DNA from: Bin80 sp965215475
GTDB taxonomy: Bacteria > Bacteroidota > Rhodothermia > Rhodothermales > Bin80
NCBI GenBank assembly: GCA_965215475.1
Contig: OZ244061.1
Coordinates: forward strand, 3,410,001 to 3,474,000
Length of the DNA stretch: 64,000 nucleotides
Reading direction: 5' to 3'
A program made the translations under genes and the position numbers. How positions within the stretch are numbered: the stretch's first letter is position 1; each line of letters begins with the position of its first letter. The notes under the pieces were generated by a model. It was not told where the DNA came from and searched no databases. It saw nothing but the letters and a program-made list of their open reading frames with translations. Below are positions 1 to 9,203 of this stretch, in pieces.

Positions 1-1
1 T

Positions 2-628
2 ACGGATGGGGAACAAGGCATGCTACCGATTCCAGATTTGACGGATAAGGAGATCAAGATCCGTAGGTATCAACGTAAGTTAGCCCGACAGCAGAAAGGA
101 TCGGGGCGGTCCAAGGATACGCAGAAGAAGATTTCTAAATTGAAGCGTCAGCAGCGCAACGCGAGGAAGAATGCGGCACATCAACATAGCCGTAGATTGT
201 CCAATAAGGCGTATACGTTGAAACTTGAAGACTTGAAGATCAAAAACATGTCCAAGTCTGCGAAGGGCACGGTTGAGAACCCTGGAACCAATGTGAAGGC
301 AAAAGCAGGGTTAAACCGCGTCATTCTCAACTCTGGATGGAGTAGGTTCAATACGTATTGCGATTACAAGTTTGGCAGGGTTGTACATGTTGATCCGAAG
401 TATACCAGTCAACGCTGTAATCAGTGTGGACATACAGATAAAGGCAATCGCAAGACGCAAAGCAAGTTCAGGTGTATGGCATGTGGCCATGCGGATCACG
501 CAGATATCAATGCATCTGCGAATGGATTACAGGCCTCCGGGATTGGGGCATCTGCACGTGGAGGAGCGTTCTCGTTAGAGACTCCTATGAGCCGTGAAAT
601 GGATACGCAAAAGGTAGCCGTCAAATAG
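2..628 (+). CDS. tnpB: TnpB-type RNA-guided nuclease / IS200-IS605 accessory protein, 5' end outside window
   Basis: The reading frame is open to the window edge, so the N-terminal part and the first catalytic Asp lie upstream. What is visible is the C-terminal half of TnpB: a basic helical stretch (RRYQRKLARQQ), the glutamate block LEDLKIKNM, a zinc finger with two CxxC pairs (CNQCGH ... CMACGH) and the final catalytic Asp in DINASANG. TnpB proteins are the omega-RNA-guided DNA nucleases of IS200/IS605 elements. The omega RNA normally overlaps the 3' end of the gene and the element's right end just after it, so the bases after 600 may include it, but I could not define its boundary. No TnpA is visible in the window. 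Confidence 0.88.
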   Translation, partial: TDGEQGMLPIPDLTDKEIKIRRYQRKLARQQKGSGRSKDTQKKISKLKRQQRNARKNAAHQHSRRLSNKAYTLKLEDLKIKNMSKSAKGTVENPGTNVKAKAGLNRVILNSGWSRFNTYCDYKFGRVVHVDPKYTSQRCNQCGHTDKGNRKTQSKFRCMACGHADHADINASANGLQASGIGASARGGAFSLETPMSREMDTQKVAVK

Positions 629-1001
629 ATGGGTACTCACGTATATAATTCCCAAAATCATTTCTTTAGGATAAGATCAGTGTATCCTTATGCCCTCCTA
701 TAATCTATGGGGTTGGCAGCGATAAATTTTGCAGAAATGATTAAATGAGATTCTGTAACCAGGAATGACAATCCTATTTTAAATTGGCAGAATATTTGGC
801 ATAACGCAGACCGGTTTCCATACAACCGATACGGATCAAATGGTATCCTATTCAGAGAGATTTTCGGGTGATCTGAGCCTGCCTACAAGGTCAATGCATC
901 TTAAAATGAACCTTTGTAATCTCTTACCGTAGGCGAGTAGGTAAAACGTTCGTGTAGAATAAGTAGTATCGTTTGTCCATTCATAAAGGGGTTTATTAGT
1001 T
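629..1001. other. Non-coding stretch between TnpB and the FN3 gene
   Basis: No convincing gene is present. The left part should contain the right end of the IS200/IS605-type element. The last bases carry an AAAGGGG run at 985-991, about ten bases before the ATG at 1002, which is an acceptable ribosome binding site for the leader frame of the FN3 gene. Confidence 0.5.
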
Positions 1002-1223
1002 ATGTTCATCCTCCATATTCTTCTCTCTCTTTCTTTTATGGATCACGGATCTGTTGTGAGTCCTGACTTCCTCTATCTTGGCATGAATGATCGTGTACAA
1101 AAGGCTCCATATACTTCAACATCTGACGACAACCGCCTCAGAAATCTCACTCTGACGGAAGGGGCTTTCTTTCCGTTAGATCCACTGATTCGCTCTCGGC
1201 AATTTGCCCCCCCCCATTTTTAG
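1002..1223 (+). CDS. 5' leader frame of the FN3 protein gene, cut off by a poly-C frameshift
   Basis: This 73-codon frame has an ATG with a purine-rich ribosome binding site (AAAGGGG) and a short hydrophobic start (MFILHILLSLSF) that could serve as a weak signal peptide. It ends at a TAG only six bases after a run of nine C. One extra C (or two fewer) would carry translation directly into the large FN3 frame, which is open from 1127 and otherwise lacks any signal peptide. I therefore read this as the true 5' end of the gene at 1256-6460, currently out of frame. A sequencing error in the homopolymer is the main alternative. Confidence 0.6.
   Translation: MFILHILLSLSFMDHGSVVSPDFLYLGMNDRVQKAPYTSTSDDNRLRNLTLTEGAFFPLDPLIRSRQFAPPHF
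1207..1215 (+). repeat. Poly-C tract (9 C), candidate slippage site
   Basis: Nine consecutive C bases lie at the point where the leader frame (1002-1223) and the open FN3 frame overlap. With ten or seven C the two frames fuse; with nine the product is a 73-residue peptide. Homopolymer tracts of this length early in surface protein genes are the classical form of a contingency locus. Confidence 0.75.
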
Positions 1224-1255
1224 TTGAGCAGCGTCGCACATCAGAGTCTGACGAT

Positions 1256-4200
1256 GTGCAAGAGATGGCTTCCCGTGACCGCACAGATGACGAAGTTATC
1301 TTTTCAAGAAAAAGTCCGTGGTCTGTGCTACCGCACTTTTCTGAGAAGGTCACTATTAAGGCCGAAAATCGCCCGCCCGGCAAACCCACGGGCGTGACCG
1401 TTGCACCCTATCAAACCGGGCGCAATGCACGCTTGACGCTTAACATTTCCTGGACGGCCAACCCGAATGGGAATAAAGCCATCACAAACCACGAGATTGA
1501 TTGGTCGCCGGATGGAACAGCTGGCAGCTGGGAGGATCTTCGCACGGTTTCCGGCCAATTAACGAACACGCTGTTCACTGGACTCTCGCCGGGCACCACG
1601 CGCCATATCCGGATCCGAAGTCAGGATTCCGATGGTTGGGGCCCCTGGTCCGATGTCGTCTCTGGGACGACCAATGCGGTCTCCGCTCCTGGTCGCCCCA
1701 CTGGATTGACAACGACGGTAAGCTCTTCCACCATTGGTCTTTCATGGACGGCCGGGGATGATGGTGGGTCGCCGATCACGGGATATTCAGTTGAAGGTTT
1801 TAAAGATGGGGATCAGACGTTCACAGTTGTCATTTCAGCGACTCTTAAACCTGATGTCACAAGTTACACTGCCACTGGGCTTACGGCATCTACGCGGTAC
1901 AATATACAAGTAAGAGCACGTAATTCGGAGGGTATCGGTAGATTTGCTGCAGGGGCCCAAGTCACCACCGAGGCGGCGACCACTCCTGGTCGCCCCACTG
2001 GATTGACAACGACGGTAAGCCCTTCAACCATTAATCTTTCATGGATGCCTCCCGTAGAAACAGGTGGGTCGCCGATCACGGGATATTCAGTTGAAGGTTT
2101 TAAAGATGGGGATCAGACGTTCACAGTTGTCATTTCAGCGACTCTTAAACCTGATGTCACAAGTTACACTGCCACTGGGCTTACGGCATCTACGCGGTAC
2201 AATATACAAGTAAGAGCACGTAATTCGGAGGGTATCGGTAGATTTGCTGCAGCGGCCCAAGCCACCACCGCGGCTCTCACCGCCCCCGCCGCCCCGACGG
2301 GCTTGACGGCCACGGCTGACGGGCCAACGAAGATCAACCTGTCGTGGACGGCCCCCACGAATACGGGCGGCGCGGCGATCACGGGCTACAAGATTGAGTC
2401 AAGGACAGGAACTTTAGGTGACTGGGCCGATCTCGTCACGGACACCAAATCCACGGCAACCACCTACTCCCATACGGGGCTCACGCCATCTACGCCGTGG
2501 TTTTACCGGGTGAGCGCGATCAATTCGGAGGGAGCGGGCACGGCCTCCAGTGTGGCCACGGCCACGACCGATGCGGCCACGCGCCCCAGTGCCCCCAGGA
2601 ACTTGACCGCCACGCCTTCGGATCGCTCCACGATCATCCTAAACTGGATGCCCCCTGCAGATGACGGCGGCTCACCCATTACATTTTATCGCGTTGGCGT
2701 GTCAACGGATCAAGGAAGTAGTTGGGGCGTGTTGGCCGACGTCCGGGGAGCCACCACCTATTCGCATACGGGGCTTTCGGCGGGGACGCGGCGCGATTAC
2801 CGGGTGGTGGCGGCCAATAGTTCGGGGCGGGGCTTTAGTGATCGCTCGAATGTCGCCACCGCCACCACCGCGGCCGCCACGGCCCCCGGTGCCCCCACTG
2901 GACTGACCGCCACAGCCGAAGGGCAAACGGTGATCAATCTGAGTTGGACGGTCCCGGCCGATAATGGGGGCAAGGCCATTATGGGCTACCGGGTGCAGTG
3001 GTCGTCCAACGGAAATGCGCCATGGACGGATGTAACTCCTGCACATACGGGAACGGGGCGCACCTACCGCCATACGAGGCTCAGCGCAGGCACGACGCGA
3101 CATTACCGGGTCTTTGCCCGCAACTCGGTGGGTGAGAGCACCAGTGCGTCTGCTGTGGCCACAGCCACCACGGAGGCGGCACCGACCCTCAGCGCGCCCG
3201 CGGCCCCCACGAGATTGAGGGCCGAGGCCGAAGGCCCGGAAACGATCAGCCTGTCCTGGAACGCACCTACCAATACCGGCGGCGCAGACATTACCGGCTA
3301 CCAGATTGAGGTCTCTCCCAATGGCACCTCAAACTGGGGTGATTTGGTGGCCAATACCGGGTCCACCACGACCGGCTATGTCCATAGGGGCTTGGACGCG
3401 GGCACCACGCGGCATTACCGGGTCTATGCCATCAATTCGCAGGGGGCGGGCGCAGTATCCAATGTGGCCAATGCCACGACCCTCCCCGCCACGGTCCCTA
3501 AGGCCCCCACGGAGCTAACCGCCACGCACGATGGACAAACGACGATCAACCTGGGTTGGAAAGCCCCCACGAATACCGGCGGCGTACCGCTTACCGGCTA
3601 CCAGATGGAAGTCTCTCCCAATGGCACGGACACCTGGACCGAGGTTACGCCTGCACACGCGGGAACGGGGCGCACCTACAGCCATACCGGGCTCACGGCG
3701 GGTACCACGCGGTATTACCGGGTCTATGCCAGAAATTCAAAGGGGCTGAGTGCCGCGGCATCGAATGTGGCCAACGCCACCACGACCGCTGCCGCCACCG
3801 CCCCGGGTGCCCCGCCCAATTTACAGGTTTTTTCCCCAGGTTTTCATGATGTGAGACTTACCTGGGGACGTCCGCCCAGTGATTCGCCGATCACAGGATA
3901 CAAGGTGGAATGGTCTACCGATGGCGGCACCAACTGGGAGGCGTTGATTGGATACGGCGATCTGACTCGGACGAGATACCAGTTTCTCAGTAGTCGCTTG
4001 ACGCCGGGGAGCGTGTTTCATTTTCGGGTTCTGGCACGCAGTGCCTCGGGAGATAGTGCCCCTTCGGATGCAGTGTCCGTCACCGCCGCCTCGGCCCCTG
4101 GGTCAGGCATTGCCACCAATGTACGGGTGCGCCAGACGTCGGCCAACGCGGCGCAAATTTCCTGGGATGCCCCGACCGATCTTCCTTCAGGCCATCAGAT

Positions 4201-6460
4201 GTTTGGATATAATGTTTACAAATCTGATGATGATGGGGATTTTTGGTCACAGTTCGCACGGGATGTCACCACGACAACCTATACCGATGATCAGGTATCG
4301 GCGGGTAAGACCTATGGGTATCGGGTTACCACCTGGATTGGTCCGAGCGAGAACGAAGCCCTTCAGGGTCAGTTCTCCGATGCCGCTTTTCTAACGATAA
4401 CGATTGCTAGGGCCCCGGATGCGCCAACATCGCTGACCGCTGTGGCAAATGGACAAACGACCATCAACCTGAATTGGACGGTGCCATCCAATACGGGGGG
4501 CGCCGCGATCACGGGCTACCGGGTGGAAGTCTCTCCCACAGGAACGGGAGACACGTGGACCGATCTGGAAGGAAACACCAATTCTACCGCGACCACCTAT
4601 TCCCATACCGGACTGAGTGCGGGTACCACGCGGCACTACCGGGTGCGTGCGCTCAATTCGGTGGGAGCGGGGGCGGCGTCCAATGTGGCCACGGCGACCA
4701 CCACTGCCCTCACGGCCACGGCCCCGGGTGCCCCGACGGGATTGACGGCCACGGCCTCCGGGCAAACGACGATCAATCTGTCCTGGACGGCGCCATCCAA
4801 TACGGGGGGCGCCGCGATCACGGGCTACCGAGTGGAAGTCTCGCCCAATGGCACGGATAACTGGACGGATCTGGTGGCGAATTCGGCGGCTACCACCTAT
4901 GCCCATACCGGGCTGAGTGCAGGCGTGACGCGGCACTACCGGGTGCGTGCGATCAATGCGGTGGGTACGGGAGCGGCGTCCAATGTGGCCACGGCGACCA
5001 CCACTGCCCTCACGGCCCCGGGTGCCCCGACGGGCTTGACGGCCACGGCTGCAGGGCGAACCATCATCAATTTATCGTGGACGGCGCCGACAGAAAGCGG
5101 GGGTGCGGCGATCACGGGCTACCGGGTGGAAGTCTCTCCCACAGGAACGGGGGACACATGGGCCGATTTGGTGGCCAATAGTACCACGACCACGTATGCG
5201 CATACGGGACTCAGTGCCAATACGACGCGGTACTACCGGGTGCGTGCGCTCAACGCGGTCGGGGCCAGTGATGCCTCCAATACCGCCAATGCCACCACGG
5301 ATGGGATTACGGCCCCAAGTGCCCCCACAGGGCTCACGGCCACGGCCTCGGGGCAAACGATCATCAACCTGCGTTGGGCCGCGCCGGCGGATAATGGCGG
5401 CGCCGCGGTTACCGGGTACCAGGTGGAGGGATCGGAGGATGCAGGATCTACCTGGATGGATCTGGTGGCGAACACGGCGGCCACGACCTATTCGCATACC
5501 GGCCTCCCCCCGGAAACCACGCGGCAGTACCGGGTGCGTGCGATCAATGCGGTGGGCACGGGGGCGGCGTCGAATGTGGTGCGTGCGACCACGGAGGCGG
5601 CCACGGTGCTCTCGTTGGCAGGCGCAATCTCTTCGCAGCGCTACCCGGTGGACCTCGCCATCGCAGCGCTGGTCCTTCCGACCGCCATCGGAGGAACTCC
5701 GCCCTATATGTATGCGCTCTCTCCCGAAACGCTTCCGGAGGGACTGTCGTTGGAGGACGGCACGCTTGGGGGCACGCCCACCGCGGTGACGGCGTCACAG
5801 GGATTTACCTGGACGGTGACCGATGCCCTGGGGGCGGAGAGTACGATGGAATTTACGCTGGAGATCTACGAGATCACGTTTGTCACCACGGTCATGAATC
5901 AGTCCTATGATCGCGGACAAGGGATTGATCCACTGATCTTGCCGGAGGTGACCGGGGGCACCGATCCGGTTCAGTATACGCTCAATCTGTTGTGGCTTCC
6001 GAGTGGGCTGAGGTTTGATGCGTCCACGCGCACGATCGCGGGCACGCCCGTGCAGATCACGTCTCCGGTGGAGCTGACCTACAGGGCAACGGATGCCAAG
6101 GGGGCCCAAGCCAGCTTAACCTTTACCCTGGAAGTGGTCTCGCCGGTGGCGACCGAAGAGCAGAAGGAGCCTCCCCAGGAGCTGATCGTGCATGCCAACT
6201 ATCCCAACCCCTTCCATACGTCTACGAATCTGCTCTTTGATCTGCCGTGGCCGGCCGAAATCAAACTGGACGTCCTGGATCTGACGGGCAGGCGGGTGTA
6301 TACCCATCCAATGGTGCGCATGGCGGCGGGCAGAGAGCAGGTGATCACATTGGAGCAGGTTGCCCTCCCGGCCGGCGTCTATCTGTATCGGATGGTAGCC
6401 ACCTCCATGGAACACGGCGCATCCGCCGTCAAGATCGGGCACTTGATGAGAATGAGGTGA
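1256..6460 (+). CDS. Giant secreted fibronectin type III repeat protein with type IX sorting tail
   Basis: The longest frame starts at a GTG at 1256 and gives 1734 residues, but it has no signal peptide; the likely real start is ATG 1002 across the poly-C tract. I count about fourteen fibronectin type III domains of roughly 90 residues (typical signature APGAPTGLTAT ... INLSW ... GGAAITGY ... TRHYRV ... ATT) from residue 40 to about 1445. Two putative Ig (He_PIG-like) domains follow, marked by SQRYPVDLAIAALVLP and NQSYDRGQGIDPLILP, then a C-terminal sorting domain from about 1645 with HANYPNPF, LTGRRV and AGVYLYR. Such tails direct proteins through the type IX secretion system to the cell surface. 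A role in adhesion is inferred from the architecture. Domains 2 and 3 are almost identical in DNA, a sign of recent internal duplication. Confidence 0.9.
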   Translation: MQEMASRDRTDDEVIFSRKSPWSVLPHFSEKVTIKAENRPPGKPTGVTVAPYQTGRNARLTLNISWTANPNGNKAITNHEIDWSPDGTAGSWEDLRTVSGQLTNTLFTGLSPGTTRHIRIRSQDSDGWGPWSDVVSGTTNAVSAPGRPTGLTTTVSSSTIGLSWTAGDDGGSPITGYSVEGFKDGDQTFTVVISATLKPDVTSYTATGLTASTRYNIQVRARNSEGIGRFAAGAQVTTEAATTPGRPTGLTTTVSPSTINLSWMPPVETGGSPITGYSVEGFKDGDQTFTVVISATLKPDVTSYTATGLTASTRYNIQVRARNSEGIGRFAAAAQATTAALTAPAAPTGLTATADGPTKINLSWTAPTNTGGAAITGYKIESRTGTLGDWADLVTDTKSTATTYSHTGLTPSTPWFYRVSAINSEGAGTASSVATATTDAATRPSAPRNLTATPSDRSTIILNWMPPADDGGSPITFYRVGVSTDQGSSWGVLADVRGATTYSHTGLSAGTRRDYRVVAANSSGRGFSDRSNVATATTAAATAPGAPTGLTATAEGQTVINLSWTVPADNGGKAIMGYRVQWSSNGNAPWTDVTPAHTGTGRTYRHTRLSAGTTRHYRVFARNSVGESTSASAVATATTEAAPTLSAPAAPTRLRAEAEGPETISLSWNAPTNTGGADITGYQIEVSPNGTSNWGDLVANTGSTTTGYVHRGLDAGTTRHYRVYAINSQGAGAVSNVANATTLPATVPKAPTELTATHDGQTTINLGWKAPTNTGGVPLTGYQMEVSPNGTDTWTEVTPAHAGTGRTYSHTGLTAGTTRYYRVYARNSKGLSAAASNVANATTTAAATAPGAPPNLQVFSPGFHDVRLTWGRPPSDSPITGYKVEWSTDGGTNWEALIGYGDLTRTRYQFLSSRLTPGSVFHFRVLARSASGDSAPSDAVSVTAASAPGSGIATNVRVRQTSANAAQISWDAPTDLPSGHQMFGYNVYKSDDDGDFWSQFARDVTTTTYTDDQVSAGKTYGYRVTTWIGPSENEALQGQFSDAAFLTITIARAPDAPTSLTAVANGQTTINLNWTVPSNTGGAAITGYRVEVSPTGTGDTWTDLEGNTNSTATTYSHTGLSAGTTRHYRVRALNSVGAGAASNVATATTTALTATAPGAPTGLTATASGQTTINLSWTAPSNTGGAAITGYRVEVSPNGTDNWTDLVANSAATTYAHTGLSAGVTRHYRVRAINAVGTGAASNVATATTTALTAPGAPTGLTATAAGRTIINLSWTAPTESGGAAITGYRVEVSPTGTGDTWADLVANSTTTTYAHTGLSANTTRYYRVRALNAVGASDASNTANATTDGITAPSAPTGLTATASGQTIINLRWAAPADNGGAAVTGYQVEGSEDAGSTWMDLVANTAATTYSHTGLPPETTRQYRVRAINAVGTGAASNVVRATTEAATVLSLAGAISSQRYPVDLAIAALVLPTAIGGTPPYMYALSPETLPEGLSLEDGTLGGTPTAVTASQGFTWTVTDALGAESTMEFTLEIYEITFVTTVMNQSYDRGQGIDPLILPEVTGGTDPVQYTLNLLWLPSGLRFDASTRTIAGTPVQITSPVELTYRATDAKGAQASLTFTLEVVSPVATEEQKEPPQELIVHANYPNPFHTSTNLLFDLPWPAEIKLDVLDLTGRRVYTHPMVRMAAGREQVITLEQVALPAGVYLYRMVATSMEHGASAVKIGHLMRMR
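1763..2252 (+). repeat. Tandem duplication inside the FN3 gene (190-bp identical blocks, 300 bp apart)
   Basis: Bases 1763-1952 are identical to 2063-2252. The flanking parts of the same domains (from about 1686 and 1983) are also nearly identical. The unit is one FN3 domain, so copy number could change by recombination while keeping the frame. Confidence 0.9.
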
Positions 6461-6662
6461 GGAGAAGACCTTTGCTAAGCCATGGATTGATAGGTTCGCA
6501 TCACGACGGGAACGGTTCAAAGAGGAGGAGGTTGGTTATTCACTGGTGATGGCATGGCTCAGGGAAAGATTATCCCGGACGCGTGCGTCCACCAAGTAAA
6601 GGTAATACATAACGCAAGTTTACGAAATCCGAAACAGGTGTTCCTATCGAAAGTTTCAAAAA

Positions 6663-7068
6663 ATTGAGTCTATAGAGCACTAAAGATTTGCTTCATAATC
6701 GCCGTCAGATGCGCGGAGAGTCTCCATCACCGCCCTGAGTATGCGCAGGCGATGCAGTACGGTGCAACGGTACAGGAGATTGCGCCCGGAAGCGAGGCTG
6801 CAAAAGAAATGGATCAGTTGGCTTACGAGCTCCTGCAGTTCGTGGGCGTCAACAATTAGAGTCCCATGTTGCTTCTTATTTGATCCTCCCAGATACGCTC
6901 ATGTGAGGTAGGATGAAGAACGCGGTTGGAGAGTGGTGGGGAAGGTTGATGATCCTGAGCCCAAAAGGTCACGTTTGGAACCTTGGAAGTCCTGACCGTG
7001 TCTAATCGCTTTCTCAAATCGTGATTCCTTGTAATTCCAGCATGTATGTCTCCTGATACGTCCCATAT
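6663..7068 (+). repeat. 406-bp direct repeat, copy A
   Basis: This block recurs at 8231-8636 with only one mismatch that I can see (6702 C against 8270 T). It contains a ParA-like C-terminal remnant, an untranslated stretch of about 185 bp and the first eight codons of an AAA+ ATPase gene. The two copies bracket the intact ATPase gene. Confidence 0.95.
6668..6859 (+). pseudogene. ParA-like ATPase, C-terminal remnant
   Basis: A start-less frame ends at TAG 6857-6859 and reads a typical ParA tail: a YAQAMQYGATVQEIAPGSEA stretch followed by AAKEMDQLAYELL, matching the pattern Y..A...G.tV.E.aPgS.AA.E...L..EL of chromosome and plasmid partition ATPases. A stop at 6665 closes it on the left, so the Walker motifs are missing. 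It lies in the 406-bp repeat and is therefore present twice. Confidence 0.5.
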
Positions 7069-8251
7069 ACCCGACTATATTGCGGACCGTGGCAAGGCGA
7101 AATATTTCCATGGACGAAATCAGATCTTGGACAATTTTGACAGACTGGTCAAAGATTCCATGGATACACAAACGGGATCCACCTTTCTGATCCAGGGGGC
7201 ACCCGGGGCGGGAAAGACGGCGCTACTGGATGTGATCTCCAAAAGGGCAGAAGAAAAAAAGTGGAAGGTGGCCAAGGTCTCGATAGAAGATCTATACACT
7301 CCCGCCTCCATGGCGCAATCTCTGGGAAAGTCGTACACGATTGATCATGAGCAGGCAGCGAAAGTCGGCGTGAAGTTTATCGAAGGGGGATATGTCAGAA
7401 GTGTGGCGGGGCACGCGACTCCAAAGGAAATACTTAGGAATCTTGTCCCCAAGGAAGGATTGATTTTGGTGCTGGATGAAGCCCAGCGTCTGATCAATCT
7501 AGAAAAAACTCCAACGGAATCACATCGAGCGGGAGACACGTTGGACAAGATTCACAACGGGGATGTCGGACGGCCCGTCATCTTGTTGGGAGCGGGACTG
7601 GGGATGTCCAAATCCTCTTTCAGGTCGCTGGGGATTTCGAGATTCAAAGGGGGCTGTTTTGTGGAATTAGGGGCATTGGGCAAAGAGGCGGAGGGGCGGG
7701 TACTCAGAGACTGGCTGGTCAAAGAGGGGCGTGCGAAGGGGGATCCTGCTCCGTGGATTGATGCGATTGCCCAAAAGACGCATGGGTGGCCCCAGCATAT
7801 TACAGCGTATGGCGATGCCGCGGCCAAGCAAATCCAGCATGAGCGTGGAGAGATGACCTCCATTGGGTTGGATTTAGTGCAGCGAGTGGGAGCAAGAAGA
7901 CGAGAGGATTATTATGAACAGCGCGCAGAGGAGATCAGTGGAAAAGAGCGTTGCAGTTTAGCAAGACTCATCCAAACCGTATCCATAGATAATAGGCTGG
8001 ACCGGAGGGATATTGAGGAGTTTCTATCGCGGGAATACGGCGAGGTGGAAGCGAAGGATTTGTTTCAGAGAGCTGTGGAGCGCGGAGTCCTACATAGCCA
8101 AAAGGGTACTTACACGATTCCGATTCCATCCATGCAGACCTGGCTGATTTCGAACTATGCCAAGGAGCGAATAGACCTGACTCCGATCTCGCCATTGGTC
8201 CACCCTCCGTCCCGCGAGCGGGATTCGGGGATTGAGTCTATAGAGCACTAA
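7046..8251 (+). CDS. AAA+ / STAND-like ATP-binding protein of unknown role
   Basis: The protein has 401 residues. A Walker A motif GAPGAGKT sits near residue 50 and a Walker B motif LILVLDEAQRL near residue 140; the part around residue 180-200 (GRPVILLGAGLG ... SRF) resembles sensor 1 of ExeA/Orc-like AAA+ ATPases. The last 100 residues look like a winged helix ending in YTIPIPSMQTWLISNY, the form seen in signal-transducing STAND ATPases. No effector domain is fused to it. It starts inside the 406-bp repeat and is followed directly by the second repeat copy, so it behaves like an amplified gene family member. The exact function is unknown; a link to defence or DNA partition is only guesswork from the neighbours. 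Confidence 0.8.
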   Translation: MSPDTSHIPDYIADRGKAKYFHGRNQILDNFDRLVKDSMDTQTGSTFLIQGAPGAGKTALLDVISKRAEEKKWKVAKVSIEDLYTPASMAQSLGKSYTIDHEQAAKVGVKFIEGGYVRSVAGHATPKEILRNLVPKEGLILVLDEAQRLINLEKTPTESHRAGDTLDKIHNGDVGRPVILLGAGLGMSKSSFRSLGISRFKGGCFVELGALGKEAEGRVLRDWLVKEGRAKGDPAPWIDAIAQKTHGWPQHITAYGDAAAKQIQHERGEMTSIGLDLVQRVGARRREDYYEQRAEEISGKERCSLARLIQTVSIDNRLDRRDIEEFLSREYGEVEAKDLFQRAVERGVLHSQKGTYTIPIPSMQTWLISNYAKERIDLTPISPLVHPPSRERDSGIESIEH

Positions 8252-8636
8252 AGATTTGCTTCATAATCGTCGTCAGATGCGCGGAGAGTCTCCATCACCG
8301 CCCTGAGTATGCGCAGGCGATGCAGTACGGTGCAACGGTACAGGAGATTGCGCCCGGAAGCGAGGCTGCAAAAGAAATGGATCAGTTGGCTTACGAGCTC
8401 CTGCAGTTCGTGGGCGTCAACAATTAGAGTCCCATGTTGCTTCTTATTTGATCCTCCCAGATACGCTCATGTGAGGTAGGATGAAGAACGCGGTTGGAGA
8501 GTGGTGGGGAAGGTTGATGATCCTGAGCCCAAAAGGTCACGTTTGGAACCTTGGAAGTCCTGACCGTGTCTAATCGCTTTCTCAAATCGTGATTCCTTGT
8601 AATTCCAGCATGTATGTCTCCTGATACGTCCCATAT
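8231..8636 (+). repeat. 406-bp direct repeat, copy B
   Basis: This is the second copy of the block at 6663-7068, displaced by 1568 bp. It begins within the last codons of the ATPase gene (from ATTGAGTC) and ends in the eighth codon of a second, truncated ATPase gene. Recombination between the copies would delete or multiply the ATPase gene precisely. Confidence 0.95.
8236..8427 (+). pseudogene. ParA-like C-terminal remnant, second copy
   Basis: This is the repeat copy of the remnant at 6668-6859, with one base different. It is frame-open only as a tail and cannot encode a functional ATPase. Confidence 0.45.
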
Positions 8637-8739
8637 CTCTAATATTGTTCCTGACCGAGGTCCGGCTGAATATTTTCATGGGCGTGCACAGATCTTGTAT
8701 GATTTCAAAGATCTCATGAGACGTGCGAGGACGGGCAGA
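8614..8739 (+). pseudogene. Truncated paralogue of the AAA+ ATPase
   Basis: The first 40 or so codons match the ATPase at 7046 (MSPDTSHI ... DRG ... EYFHGR ... QIL) but differ enough after the repeat boundary to be a separate paralogue, not a simple copy. The similarity stops near 8735, before the Walker A motif, where the sequence switches to an ISL3 transposase fragment. The frame runs on to 8880 only by chance. Confidence 0.7.
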
Positions 8740-8741
8740 AC

Positions 8742-8951
8742 CACCATGTCGCCAAGTATCTGGGAGATGGGGTGGACAAGGTTCGGCGACAGGAGCACAA
8801 AGAACTCCGAAAGAGTGGGAATGAGATGCGGACGGGAAGGAAATACATGTGGCTCAAAAGTCCTCCCAACCTGTCCATGAAGCAGAAGAAGGCATTCCCC
8901 TATAATATTCACAACAGATTTGGATCGTTCAGTAAATTTGTGTCAAAATGA
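8742..8951 (+). pseudogene. ISL3-family transposase, internal fragment
   Basis: In the frame starting at 8742 the sequence reads HHVAKYLGDGVDKVRRQEHK followed by RKYMWLKSPPNLS, which is the central helical part of ISL3-type transposases (compare HLIQYLNQAINQVRRREV in the intact element at 55270-56552). Both ends are missing and the fragment closes at TGA 8949-8951. It belongs to a different ISL3 subgroup from the copies further right. Confidence 0.7.
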
Positions 8952-9203
8952 AACCTTCTCTGGAGTTCTATTTTGCCGTTACTGGACCTCCCAGCGTGGT
9001 TTTTGACCAAATAGAGCATGATTGTTGCTTGAGTTCCACTCTCAGAAAGCTTTCATAGAGTATAGAGTATTCAATCAATTTCTCACAAAAATGCCTGAAG
9101 ATCCTTTATTATACGCAATTGTTTCCGTATATTTACTGCGGTAATATTAATTGCTCATGATGATGCAATTTTTGTCAACAACATTTCATCAGATCAAATA
9201 ATC

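Noticed and set aside
5233..5484. Long reverse-strand frames within the FN3 gene (for example 4391-4936 and 5072-5497)
   Set aside because: They are antisense shadows of the GC-rich, repetitive FN3 codons; no start signals and only low-complexity Arg/Gly-rich products.
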